A DNA stretch of 25,160 nucleotides. It comes from CAZXCQ01 sp964639275 (GTDB taxonomy: Bacteria; Desulfobacterota; DSM-4660; Desulfatiglandales; Desulfatiglandaceae). Under the pieces are notes generated by a model. It did not search any database. It saw only the letters and a list, made by a program, of their open reading frames with translations, and was not told the origin of the DNA. Every line of letters starts with the position of its first letter. The first letter of the stretch is position 1. The DNA lies in assembly GCA_964639275.1 (NCBI GenBank), contig CAZXCQ010000059.1:1-25160 (forward strand). Reading direction: 5' to 3'. Shown here one piece after another: positions 16,177 through 24,206 of the stretch. A program made the position numbers and the translations under genes.

Positions 16177-16205
16177 ATTACACCTTTTGCATAACCAGAC
16201 TACAA
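16177..16205 (-). promoter_or_regulatory. Putative promoter of the aldolase-yhaM operon
   Basis: On the minus strand TTGTAG (16205-16200) precedes TGTAAT (16182-16177) by 17 bases, about 50 bases before the aldolase start. The -10 matches at five positions; the -35 is weak. Confidence 0.35.
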
Positions 16206-16577
16206 TCATTCCATTAGGTTCTCTTTGGGTACCTCTACAATTATGAATACTTATAACAGAGATACCGGCAGTATTCAACCCACTCGATGGCTTTGTACCT
16301 TGCCTACCTTTCCTTCCCCGTCCCCATCCAAACCTTATGAAAAAACGGGAAATTCTGTCTCATTACTTGCTCCGATGATACATCAGATTTTCTTGAGTAG
16401 CCTTAAAGACAATTTCCTCGACTATCGGTGAGTTGTTGCGGAAGTTGGCTGAACTGGAGAACAGAATGCAGTATGAATCAGGGCCAGATAAAACAACGGT
16501 CCGGACGGATAAGGCGGTGAGACCTGTTTTGTTATTGAGCGAACCGAGAGCTTGGTAATGACCACCGTTGAGATTAG

Positions 16578-16833
16578 CAGGCGATCAAGGATTTGCCAAT
16601 GGACGGCAAGCGAGACATCCGTGCTAGACTATCTTTGCCATTTGTGGTAGGTGTCAATCAGGATGATTATTTGTGCTTAGACCAGAGGGGTATCTAGGCA
16701 CATCTGATTGTGCAATAGCTATCTGAGAAGGCATTTGAGTCTTTAGGGGTAATCGGGCAGATGGAAGATATTGTTGCTGGCCCGTGAGAGAGGGTTAACA
16801 AAGAGCGCCAGGGTAGAAAGGAGGTGAAGTGTT
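16578..16833 (+). pseudogene. Possible decayed coding frame interrupted by stops
   Basis: One continuous plus-strand frame reads QAIKDLPMDGKRDIRARLSL, then PFVVGVNQDDYLCLDQRGI, a TAG at 16695, and after a second TAG, LSEKAFESLGVIGQMEDIVA and GP, a TGA, and ERVNKERQGRKEVK. The amino-acid choice looks coding on both sides of the stops. I do not recognise a family. It may be a relic, or chance in a low-constraint region. Confidence 0.2.
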
Positions 16834-16902
16834 TTTCAAGAGGTAAATTGTCGCTGAGATGTTGATCTTAAAACAGCATTCTACGAAATAAGGAGGTATG
16901 AC

Positions 16903-17382
16903 ATGAGAAAAGTATTTTATGTGATGGTGACGGTTTTTGTGGCGGTGTGTCTTTTCGGAATTTCTTCTTCATTGGCAGGTGATTCTGAGGAAGTTGATGG
17001 CGTTGCCCGGGTGGACACGACAGCCCCGGCACCCGCGGCGATCGCTGATCAGAATTACTTCATAGAAATATGGGTTTCCGACTCCACTTCATCTACTTCT
17101 AAGGGAGTGAGGGTGTTTTCGAGTGGTTCGACCGTGCGCTGCCATGTCAAATACTACATAGCCACTGCTGGAGAGATCACAAGATACTATATGGTAGCCA
17201 ACGCGGCGGGATCAATTCAGAATTTGGAAATGTTTACGCAAACTGGTATGAGTGTTGGAGAACATACGACTTATTTGAACGTGTCCGGTCTGGCTGCCGG
17301 GGTCTACTTCTTTACTTCGGTGATAACGGCACAGGGGAACCACATGGTCTCCCCGTCCCATTGTTGGTTTATCGTAGAATAG
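16903..17382 (+). CDS. Secreted protein of unknown function, tandem paralogue 1
   Basis: This 159-residue protein is not assignable to a family I know. A Sec signal peptide (about 1-25, ending SSSLA) is followed by an acidic linker (DSEEVDGVARVDTTAPAPAA), then a strand-rich domain with alternating hydrophobic and Thr/Ser/Tyr residues, suggestive of a beta-sandwich. It has two mature cysteines, C80 and C154, the latter in the terminal SPSHCWFIVE; they could form a disulfide. The cysteine in the signal (C16) does not sit in a lipobox. AAGGAGG lies seven bases before the ATG. It is about 70 percent identical by hand alignment to the next gene. Export to the periplasm or outside is likely; the function is unknown. 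Confidence 0.83.
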   Translation: MRKVFYVMVTVFVAVCLFGISSSLAGDSEEVDGVARVDTTAPAPAAIADQNYFIEIWVSDSTSSTSKGVRVFSSGSTVRCHVKYYIATAGEITRYYMVANAAGSIQNLEMFTQTGMSVGEHTTYLNVSGLAAGVYFFTSVITAQGNHMVSPSHCWFIVE

Positions 17383-17401
17383 CCTGACGGGATTCTGGTG
17401 G
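17287..17401 (+). repeat. Near-identical 3' block, copy 1
   Basis: These 115 bp cover the last 31 codons, the stop codon and about 19 bp after it. They match 18274-18388 with a single mismatch by eye, although the gene centres differ strongly. Confidence 0.9.
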
Positions 17402-17883
17402 TGTAAGGGGCTCAGAGCAGTGATTCCGCTCCCATTGCGCTTGAGCAAGACTACCCCAGAGAAATAGGCTCCGCCCCGATGGAATGGAAATGACAAAATT
17501 TCATAGGGCAGGCATTTCAAGCGAAAGGCAGGAAAAGTAGCGTTATTTCATGGATTTTGCGGCGCCTATTTTTGTGTCGGGAAGGTGCTGCCGAAGATGA
17601 CCTGAAGATGAGATGCGAAAATGTAAAGCTGATTATCCCGCAAAAAACCATCACCCCGTTTGAAGCTCGTGCCGGACTGGATTCGGTTAACGGGCCGAGG
17701 GGTTTTATAAGTGCTTGAGCAAACTGGATTCCGGCTGCAGCTTATCCCGTATCTTTATACGGGGCCGGAATGACGTAAAGAGGGCATTTTCGGCTTTTTG
17801 CGAGACCTTCAGAGTTAGCTAGGGTCAAAGTGTTGCTAAGATGTTCATCTTGATACTTCAATCTGAATAAAGGGAGGTAAAAA
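17383..17883. other. Spacer between tandem paralogues
   Basis: No intact gene is seen. A 36-codon frame at 17608-17718 (MRCENVKLIIPQKTITPFEA and on) faintly recalls transposase N-termini but is too short to call. A nested inverted repeat lies at 17728-17771. The last 60 bp before the second gene (about 17825-17880) resemble the leader of the first gene (shared GCTAAGATGTTCATCTT-like sequence), so the duplicated unit includes its leader. No terminator follows the first gene. Confidence 0.5.
17728..17771. repeat. Nested inverted repeat
   Basis: Outer arms ATTCCGGC (17728-17735) and its complement (17764-17771) enclose inner arms CCCGTAT (17746-17752) and ATACGGG (17757-17763) with a 4-base loop. 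The preceding string TGGATTCCGG also starts the window at position 1. Motifs of the form GGATTCCGG...CCGGAATGACG are common dispersed repeats in bacterial genomes. Confidence 0.6.
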
Positions 17884-18369
17884 ATGAGGAGAGTACTTTT
17901 TGTTATGGTTAGCGTTTTTTGGGCGGTGTGTCTTTTTGGAATTTCTTCTTCATTGGCAGATGATTCCGAGGAAGTTGATGGCGTTGCCAGGGTGGGGATG
18001 ACAGCCCCGGCGCCCACGGCCATTGCCGATCAGAACTACATCAAAGAAATATGGGTTTCCGACTCCAGTTTATCTACTTCTAAGGGACAGAGGGTGTTTT
18101 CCAGTGGTACGACTTTGTACCTGCACGTCAATTTCTATCTTGCCACTGCTGGAGAGTGCACAAGATACTATTTTACGGTCAATGCGGCGGGATCAGTTGC
18201 GCGTTGGAATGCAGCTACGTCATCATTAGGTACTGGAGATCATCATTTTGCTTACGTATATAGCAGTGGTGGTGGTCTGGCTGCCGGGGTCTACTTCTTT
18301 ACTTCGGTGATAACGGCACAGGGGAACCACATGGTCTCCCCGTCCCATTGTTGGTTTATCATAGAATAG
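17884..18369 (+). CDS. Secreted protein of unknown function, tandem paralogue 2
   Basis: This is a 161-residue paralogue of the preceding gene with the same build: signal peptide (about 1-25, ending SSSLA), acidic linker, and strand-rich domain ending SPSHCWFIIE. The N-terminal 75 residues and the last 31 are closely conserved, while residues about 104-128 are almost unrelated. Mature cysteines are C92 and C156; the C80 of paralogue 1 is a leucine here, and C92 is an isoleucine there, so the possible disulfide partner has moved along the chain. GGGAGG lies just before the ATG. It is followed at once by a strong terminator, which may end a transcript shared by both copies. Confidence 0.83.
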   Translation: MRRVLFVMVSVFWAVCLFGISSSLADDSEEVDGVARVGMTAPAPTAIADQNYIKEIWVSDSSLSTSKGQRVFSSGTTLYLHVNFYLATAGECTRYYFTVNAAGSVARWNAATSSLGTGDHHFAYVYSSGGGLAAGVYFFTSVITAQGNHMVSPSHCWFIIE

Positions 18370-18388
18370 CCTGACGGGATTCTGGTGG
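18274..18388 (+). repeat. Near-identical 3' block, copy 2
   Basis: This is the partner of 17287-17401. The only difference seen is G to A within the codon two before the stop (Val to Ile). Confidence 0.9.
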
Positions 18389-18440
18389 CGTAACGGGACT
18401 GAGCTAAAGGGCCTGGCCCGTTACGCCGCAATTGTTTTTT
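18387..18440 (+). terminator. Rho-independent terminator after the tandem secreted genes
   Basis: The 11-bp arms 18387-18397 (GGCGTAACGGG) and 18417-18427 are perfect complements around a 19-base loop. They are followed shortly by a run of six T at 18435-18440. The sequence after copy 1 starts the same way but lacks the second arm. Confidence 0.85.
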
Positions 18441-18529
18441 CATAGTATAATGAAAGAGTTACGCCCGCCAATGCCTGCATATTCCTTTGAGGAATAGGCT
18501 TCAGTCGAGGTGCCATGGACTAATCAAGA

Positions 18530-18579
18530 GGACCCCATTTCCCTGTTCAAGTTCCAATTTTGAAAAAGGCTAAATTGAT
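18530..18579. repeat. Half copy of repeat family 2
   Basis: The segment runs from GGACCCCATTTCCC to GGCTAAATTGAT and aligns base by base with 24415-24465 and, less well, 8383-8432. No matching left half is present. It lies just upstream of the GT2 gene and may be a decayed element. Confidence 0.55.
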
Positions 18580-18608
18580 GCAAAAATGACCGCTTTAGAA
18601 AGGCCATC

Positions 18609-19304
18609 ATGACAGGCAAATCCCATCCCCATAAGGTCAGCGTTGTCATACCCACCCTCAACGAGGAAAAGACCGTTGCCTCGATCATCGGGGGGTGTAA
18701 ACCTTATGCCGATGAGATTATTGTGATAGATGGTCATTCCACGGACAGGACGAGAGAAACTGCAAAAGGCGTGGGAGCCAAGATCATCCTTGATCACAAG
18801 AAAGGCAAGGGAGAGGCCCTACGATATTCGATTTTGCACGTAACAGGGGACATCATCGTTTTTATCGATGCCGACGGCTCTCACAATCCCGATGACATCC
18901 CCAGGCTGATTCAACCCATAGTCGATGGCAAGGCAGATCATGTCTCCGGCTCCCGTCTGATGGGCGGGTCAAGCGAACTCCACGGGGGGTTTGACGAGTG
19001 TTTTCGTCTGATGGGCAGTTCATTTATCACGGCCTGCATCAACTGGAAGTTCAAGGTCAGGTTGAGCGAAAGCCAGAATGGTCTGAGGGCCATAAGGACC
19101 AAGGTGATCAGGCAACTGGATCTCAGGGAGGACATCACCACCATTGAACAGGAGATGATCATCAAGACCCTCAAAAAGGGATTCAGAATGGCTGAGGTCC
19201 CCACACACGAACAAAAGCGAGTGGCAGGATACTCCAAGATCAGCCTCAGGAGGGTCTGGTTACGGTATCTTTATAGTCTTGTTAGATACCTCTTTTTTGG
19301 TTAA
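18609..19304 (+). CDS. Glycosyltransferase family 2 (dolichol-phosphate-mannose-synthase-like)
   Basis: This 231-residue GT-A fold enzyme would transfer a sugar from a nucleotide donor, probably to a polyprenyl phosphate, at the cytoplasmic face of the membrane. Motifs are VSVVIPTLNEE (10-20), DGHSTDRT (41-48) and the DxD-type FIDADGSHNPDD (D87 and D89 within 85-96), followed by GSRLMGG. It lacks the C-terminal membrane helices found in some DPM synthases. GAAAGG lies before the ATG. It is the first of four tightly spaced genes, and a polyprenyl-phosphate sugar made here could feed the GT39-like enzyme at the end of the operon. Confidence 0.9.
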   Translation: MTGKSHPHKVSVVIPTLNEEKTVASIIGGCKPYADEIIVIDGHSTDRTRETAKGVGAKIILDHKKGKGEALRYSILHVTGDIIVFIDADGSHNPDDIPRLIQPIVDGKADHVSGSRLMGGSSELHGGFDECFRLMGSSFITACINWKFKVRLSESQNGLRAIRTKVIRQLDLREDITTIEQEMIIKTLKKGFRMAEVPTHEQKRVAGYSKISLRRVWLRYLYSLVRYLFFG

Positions 19305-19321
19305 TCTCACATGACACCCAG

Positions 19322-20746
19322 ATGAAGATATTACTCCTAAACCCGCCGACACCGGATAACCGGGCATTTATCAGAGAAGGGCGCTGTATTCAGGAAAGGG
19401 GGGCGTGGGCAACGGTGTGGCCGCCCGTCACCCTAGCGACTGCGGGGGCAATGCTTGAGGCAGATGGGCACGCCGTAGAGATACTCGATTGTGCGGCCCA
19501 GGGGATTTCGTTGAGGGCCCTTCTGAAAAGAATTGAGGAAAGGCCTTACGGATTGGTGGTCTGGAGCGCGGCCACTCCCTCGATCAAGAGCGATCTGGCC
19601 CTGGCAGACAGGATCAAAAGGATCGATTCAAACATAAAGACCGCCGCCCTCGGCACTCATGTGACCGCCCTGGCAGGGGAGTGTTTGGAAGAGACCCGAG
19701 GCCTTGATCTTGTCATACGGAATGAGCCGGAAAAGACCTTAAAGGCCCTGGCAAAAGCCCTGGCAAACGGAACCGGCCCTGAAGAGATCATCGGGATTAG
19801 TTACAGGGGTACAGATGGTGAGATTTTTCACAACCCGCCGAGGCCATTTATCAAAGACCTGGATAGCCTCCCTTTCCCGGCCTGGCATCTCCTTGATCTG
19901 GAGAGATACAGGCTCCCTCTTATAGGAGAGGAATTCCTGATACTCGCCCCGATCCGGGGGTGCCCGTATCCCTGCACATTTTGTACGGCCCAGACCTATT
20001 ACGGCAGAAGGCCGCGAAAGAAATCGGTTTCGAGGGTGATCGATGAGATAGAATACATTATAGATCGATTTGGCATTGATCAGTTCTTTATCTGGGCCGA
20101 CACCTTTACGGCTGATCCGGGATATGTGATGAACTTCTGCGAGGCTGTTCGGGCGAGAGGGCTGGAGATTGGCTGGACATGTAACAGCCGGGTGGATACG
20201 ATTGAGAGTGACCTCCTGGAGGCAATGGCAGAGGCCGGATGCTGGATGATCAGTTACGGGATTGAATCGGGTAGTCAGGCGATTCTGGATCGTGCCAGAA
20301 AAGGCATAACCCCTGAGCAGTCCCGAAATGCCGTAAAGATGGCAAGGGAGGCAGGGATAAGGGTGGCGGGTCATTTTGTCCTGGGGCTACCGGGTGAGGA
20401 CAAGGAAACACTAAAGGAGACCATCGATTTGGCCCTGGCCCTTGATATGGAAATGGCACAGTTCTATTGTGCCGCGCCGTTCCCGGGGTCGACCCTTTTT
20501 GAACTGGCAAGGACTCAAGGGTGGATTGATGGGAAGGGGTTTGAAGAATTCCGGCAGGATAATGCCGTCATGGACCTCCCCGGGCTCCCGGCTTCTGTGG
20601 TCAATGAGCAGAGAAAAGAGGCATTTCGGAGATTCTATATGAGACCTGACCGTTTTCTGAAGATGCTGCGTTTGATGAACCCTCGCAGGATTGGGGCGTC
20701 GATCAGAGAAGCCATCAGGTTTTTCGGGTGGACCGCCAACCAATAA
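19322..20746 (+). CDS. B12-binding-domain radical SAM protein
   Basis: This 474-residue protein has an N-terminal cobalamin-binding Rossmann-like domain (about 1-150, starting MKILLLNPPTPDN, with GTHVTAL at 111-117) and a radical SAM core with C214-x3-C218-x2-C221 (RGCPYPCTFC) binding the 4Fe-4S cluster. The later SYGIESGSQ and GHFVLGLPGE motifs are typical of the BchE/methyltransferase-like class. No DxHxxG cobalamin-ligand motif is seen, as is usual for this class. Members methylate unactivated carbons or carry out cyclisations and rearrangements; the substrate here is probably the glycan or lipid made by the operon. It starts 17 bp after the GT2 stop. Confidence 0.9.
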   Translation: MKILLLNPPTPDNRAFIREGRCIQERGAWATVWPPVTLATAGAMLEADGHAVEILDCAAQGISLRALLKRIEERPYGLVVWSAATPSIKSDLALADRIKRIDSNIKTAALGTHVTALAGECLEETRGLDLVIRNEPEKTLKALAKALANGTGPEEIIGISYRGTDGEIFHNPPRPFIKDLDSLPFPAWHLLDLERYRLPLIGEEFLILAPIRGCPYPCTFCTAQTYYGRRPRKKSVSRVIDEIEYIIDRFGIDQFFIWADTFTADPGYVMNFCEAVRARGLEIGWTCNSRVDTIESDLLEAMAEAGCWMISYGIESGSQAILDRARKGITPEQSRNAVKMAREAGIRVAGHFVLGLPGEDKETLKETIDLALALDMEMAQFYCAAPFPGSTLFELARTQGWIDGKGFEEFRQDNAVMDLPGLPASVVNEQRKEAFRRFYMRPDRFLKMLRLMNPRRIGASIREAIRFFGWTANQ

Positions 20747-20771
20747 CCTCATTTGAAAGGGCAGGGTGTTT

Positions 20772-22484
20772 ATGAAAATCCTTGGCATATGGGACGGCCA
20801 TGACTCCGGCGCCGCACTCATAGAGGGGAGCAAGATCCTCTTTGCCGTGAATGAGGAGCGGTTGACCCGGAGGAAGCTTGAGATCGCCTTTCCCGTCAAT
20901 TCGATCCGGCTCTGTCTTGAGGCCACCGGGACTTTGTATGAAGACATATCAGATATCGCGGTCTCGACGTGGGATTTTGCCAAGACCCTTGCCCGTGTCT
21001 TCCCCTCGCTAAGGGAAGAGTATTACCTTATCCGCAGAAGAAAAAAAGACCCGGGCCGGGCGTCTCATCTCAAAAAGCGCCTCAAATATCGGCTGACAGA
21101 ATATCCTCCTTCCCGTGTGACCCACCGGATCAGTTGCCACAATATCCGGGGCCATTTGAAGAGGCTCGGATTTCGTGACTTCAGATTGCACCTGGCGGAT
21201 CACCATCTCTCCCATGCGGCTGGAGCGGCGTTTTGCAGCGGCTTTGATCGGGCATTGGTGATTACCCTGGATGGTCTGGGGGATGGGCTTTCGGGCACGA
21301 TCAGCCGCTACGAGGGAGGAAGGCTGGAGACGATTTCCGCGATTTCTGCCCGTCATTCCCTTGGGATATTTTTTGAGCACGTCACCAACCTGATGAACAT
21401 GAGGGAGCTTGAGGACGAGGGGAAGGTGATGGCACTTGCCGATTATGCCTATCCAATAGATGACACGGAAAACCCCTTGATGGACCTGCTCCACGTGGAT
21501 GGTCTCGCAGTGCGGTGTCGCCATCCCTCCCTGGGGATGTATGAGGCCATGAAAAAGGTCCTCTGGCAATATCCATCCGAGCAGTTTGCCTATATGGCCC
21601 AGAGGACCCTGGAGGTCAAGTGCACCCGATTGGTCCGGAATGCCATCACGGCCACGGGTCTCGATCACCTCTGTCTTTCCGGCGGGGTCTTCTCCAATGT
21701 AAAGGTGAACCGGCTTCTCAGACTGCTTCCCCGGGTCAAGAGATGCTTTGTGTTTCCGCATATGGGAGACGGGGGACTGGCCTTGGGGGCCGCACTGGCA
21801 ACAAATTACACATTGAATGGCATCCGTCATATCCCCTTAAATCACCTCTTTCTGGGCCCGAGATACACTCAAGATGAGATAGAAAGGGTCTTAAAGGAGA
21901 GCGGGCACCCTTACAGAAAGTGCACAGATATCACCCAAGAGGTGGCGCGGCTTATCGCCGGCGGTGAGATTGTGCTCTGGTTTCAAGGACGTATGGAGAT
22001 GGGTCCCAGGGCCCTGGGGGCACGTTCTATCCTGGCCCGGCCCGATTCAGAGGCGATCAAAGATGCCCTCAACCTTCAGCTCAAGAAAAGGGTCTGGTAC
22101 CAGCCCTTTTGTCCTTCGATGCTTGAGGATGATGCACCGGAGATATTGGAGGACTATGATGGGCATCCGAACGAGTTTATGACAATGGCCTACCGGGTTC
22201 GGGAGGACAGGAGGGATAGGGTGCGCGGGGTGATCAACCGGGATGGCTCCTGCAGACCACAGATCGTTTCAAAAGGCGCCTCCCTTTTCAGGGGGCTTCT
22301 TGAGGAAATCAAGCGGCACACCGGTCACGGGGTCATACTCAATACCAGCCTAAACCTCCATGGTGAACCATTGGTCTGCTCCCCACAGGATGCCCTCAGG
22401 ACCATGGCCGATACTGGGAGCAGGCATATGGCAATGGGAAGTTTCTTGGTGAGGAATTGGGGTGAAACCACACAGGGGCAATAG
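20772..22484 (+). CDS. Carbamoyltransferase (NodU/CmcH/TobZ family)
   Basis: This 570-residue enzyme would transfer a carbamoyl group from carbamoyl phosphate via carbamoyl-AMP to a hydroxyl, usually of a sugar. The N-terminal Kae1-like domain starts MKILGIWDGHDSGAAL. The metal motif H144-x3-H148 lies in DHHLSHAAGAA, and LSGGVFSNVKVN plus HMGDGGLALGAAL follow. The C-terminal YrdC-like-adjacent region shows GRMEMGPRALGARSILA and GVILNTSLNLHGEPLV. Length is normal. The ATG at 20772 is preferred over the GTG at 20766, given GAAAGGG and GCAGGG upstream. The operon context points to carbamoylation of a surface saccharide. Confidence 0.92.
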   Translation: MKILGIWDGHDSGAALIEGSKILFAVNEERLTRRKLEIAFPVNSIRLCLEATGTLYEDISDIAVSTWDFAKTLARVFPSLREEYYLIRRRKKDPGRASHLKKRLKYRLTEYPPSRVTHRISCHNIRGHLKRLGFRDFRLHLADHHLSHAAGAAFCSGFDRALVITLDGLGDGLSGTISRYEGGRLETISAISARHSLGIFFEHVTNLMNMRELEDEGKVMALADYAYPIDDTENPLMDLLHVDGLAVRCRHPSLGMYEAMKKVLWQYPSEQFAYMAQRTLEVKCTRLVRNAITATGLDHLCLSGGVFSNVKVNRLLRLLPRVKRCFVFPHMGDGGLALGAALATNYTLNGIRHIPLNHLFLGPRYTQDEIERVLKESGHPYRKCTDITQEVARLIAGGEIVLWFQGRMEMGPRALGARSILARPDSEAIKDALNLQLKKRVWYQPFCPSMLEDDAPEILEDYDGHPNEFMTMAYRVREDRRDRVRGVINRDGSCRPQIVSKGASLFRGLLEEIKRHTGHGVILNTSLNLHGEPLVCSPQDALRTMADTGSRHMAMGSFLVRNWGETTQGQ

Positions 22485-24159
22485 ACTCATCCTTATTGCA
22501 ATCCTGTATCTCATGCTGGGCTCAATTGCGGTTGCCTGGGCCCTCTCGTATGATAACTGGCAGCTCAAGGAACAACTAAAACGGCTTTCCCCGCTCATCC
22601 TGGAGATCAATTTCTTTCTCATACTCACGGGGATCATCCTAAACCTGGGCCTTTTAAGGGATCTGTTCAAGGATATTACAAAAAGGGCCCTGACCCTTGT
22701 GGTGTTGATGGCCGTTGCCGGCACCCTCATATCCATGTGGGTTGCCCCGCGGACACACCGGATATTCTACGACGAAGACATCTATCTGAATGTGGGGCAG
22801 AATATCGCCCATCTAAATCGGGCGGGGATGTGCAACGAGGGGGGAGACCTCTATGGCGAATACTTCTGCCATCGCCTCGAATACAATAAGGACCCCAATG
22901 GGTGGCCCTATCTCGTAAGCCTCCTGTTCCGGATCGTGGGTTGCTCGCACCTGGCCTGTCACATCATGAACAATATTGTGTGGGGTCTTTCCACCCTTGT
23001 GGTCTTTTTTGCCGGATTTCTCATCTTTAGAGATGAAGATGCCGGGCTTTTTGGGGCGCTGGTCTTTTTGTTCATACCCGAAGGGCTCCGATGGTCCAAT
23101 ACCACGGCGGCCGAGCCAAGCGCCGCCCTCTTTGCAGGCCTCGCACTCCTCTCCGTGGTGGTTTTTGCCCGGAGCCCTGGAAAAAGGCCCCTTTTGCTGG
23201 CCTTTGTCCTCTTGCCCTTCGCATTTCAGTTTCGGCCAGAGTCTATCCTGATCGTGTTACCGGCAGGCCTGATTGTTATTCTCATGGCACCAAGAGAACT
23301 GGCAAAGGAAAGGACCTACCTGTTTCTTCTGCTCCTTTTTGCGCTGGCCCTGCCCCACATCATTCAGATCTATGCCGTCAGAGGAGAAAGGTGGGGGGCC
23401 CCGGGAGGCGTCAAATTTTCCCTCAGGTATCTGGGTCAGAACCTCCCTGTGAACGCCCTGTTTTACTTAAAAAACAGCCGATTTCCCCTCCTTTTCACCC
23501 TCCTCTTTTTTTTGGGGCTTGGGATGCCGAATCTCAAGTCCTTTCTCTGGCGGGAGAAGTCTATAGTGCTTATCTGGTTTCTGGTCTTTTGGGGGGTATT
23601 CCTCCCCTTTTATGCGGGGAGCTACAACTTTGGCGCTGATGTGAGATTCTCGCTTATGTCTTATATGCCCCTTGCGGTATTGGCGGGATCCGGCGCGGCC
23701 GCTTTTTGCAGATGGGCAAAAGAGAGATTCAAACAGGGGTGGATGAACCCGGCCCTGGCAGCCCTTATTCTCTTTTGTTCCGTCTCCTTTTTCCCCTACA
23801 TCAAGACAGAAACCCAGGAGGCCTGGGGGGCGAGGGCAGACCATAGATATGCCCGGATCATGGCGGAAAACCTGCCACCCGATTCACTGATCCTGACCCA
23901 CAACCCCAACATGTTTCTCCTGTGGGGAAAAAACGCGGCCCAGGTCTCGATTGCCGCCCAGGACAGCAGCCACATGAACCACCTCTTTGATCGATATAAG
24001 GGCGGGGTATATTTCCACTACAATTTCTGGTGCAACGTCAGTGACCCATTGCAGCAGTCTTTTTGCAAGAACATTCTGAAGCGGTTCAAGACAAAAAAGG
24101 TGATGTCTTTTCGCGAACAGGACTACGAATATATCCTATACAGACTGGAGCCCAGGTAG
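22462..24159 (+). CDS. GT39/ArnT-like polytopic glycosyltransferase
   Basis: This 565-residue integral membrane protein would use a polyprenyl-phosphate sugar to glycosylate a lipid or protein on the outer face of the inner membrane. After the first helices (about 8-30, 47-67 and 75-95) comes the acidic motif FYDEDIYLNVGQNIA with D104-E105, matching the catalytic loop of the PMT/ArnT superfamily. The middle contains many hydrophobic segments (about 165-410), and the last 130 residues form a soluble tail (LPPDSLILTHNPNMFLLWGK). The GTG start overlaps the carbamoyltransferase by 23 bp, with GAGGA six bases upstream. It ends the operon. The donor could be the product of the GT2 enzyme. Confidence 0.85.
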   Translation: MKPHRGNRLILIAILYLMLGSIAVAWALSYDNWQLKEQLKRLSPLILEINFFLILTGIILNLGLLRDLFKDITKRALTLVVLMAVAGTLISMWVAPRTHRIFYDEDIYLNVGQNIAHLNRAGMCNEGGDLYGEYFCHRLEYNKDPNGWPYLVSLLFRIVGCSHLACHIMNNIVWGLSTLVVFFAGFLIFRDEDAGLFGALVFLFIPEGLRWSNTTAAEPSAALFAGLALLSVVVFARSPGKRPLLLAFVLLPFAFQFRPESILIVLPAGLIVILMAPRELAKERTYLFLLLLFALALPHIIQIYAVRGERWGAPGGVKFSLRYLGQNLPVNALFYLKNSRFPLLFTLLFFLGLGMPNLKSFLWREKSIVLIWFLVFWGVFLPFYAGSYNFGADVRFSLMSYMPLAVLAGSGAAAFCRWAKERFKQGWMNPALAALILFCSVSFFPYIKTETQEAWGARADHRYARIMAENLPPDSLILTHNPNMFLLWGKNAAQVSIAAQDSSHMNHLFDRYKGGVYFHYNFWCNVSDPLQQSFCKNILKRFKTKKVMSFREQDYEYILYRLEPR

Positions 24160-24206
24160 ATCAATCGCCAGCATCTCTCTCTCCGCCGCATAATCTTTTG
24201 TGGTAA

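Larger units (their letters stand above)
16129..16902. other. Long intergenic region, lower GC, with degenerate coding traces
   Basis: No intact gene was recognised. The left end holds the aldolase promoter candidate. From about 16399 a plus-strand frame of some 50 codons (ISSTIGELLRKLAELENRMQ, running to a TGA-free end near 16558) and a second frame at 16578-16833 look protein-like but lack a start or contain stops. The composition differs from the flanking GC-rich genes, so this may be decayed foreign DNA. Confidence 0.5.

Noticed and set aside
17608..17718. A 36-codon frame that faintly recalls a transposase N-terminus
   Set aside because: It is too short, with no catalytic residues and no inverted repeats bounding it.
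18446..18451. Perfect TATAAT upstream of the GT2 operon
   Set aside because: No acceptable -35 element lies at 16-18 bases, and the position overlaps the end of the terminator for the preceding genes.
21009..21830. A 273-codon minus-strand frame
   Set aside because: It lies antisense to the carbamoyltransferase, whose motifs are intact.
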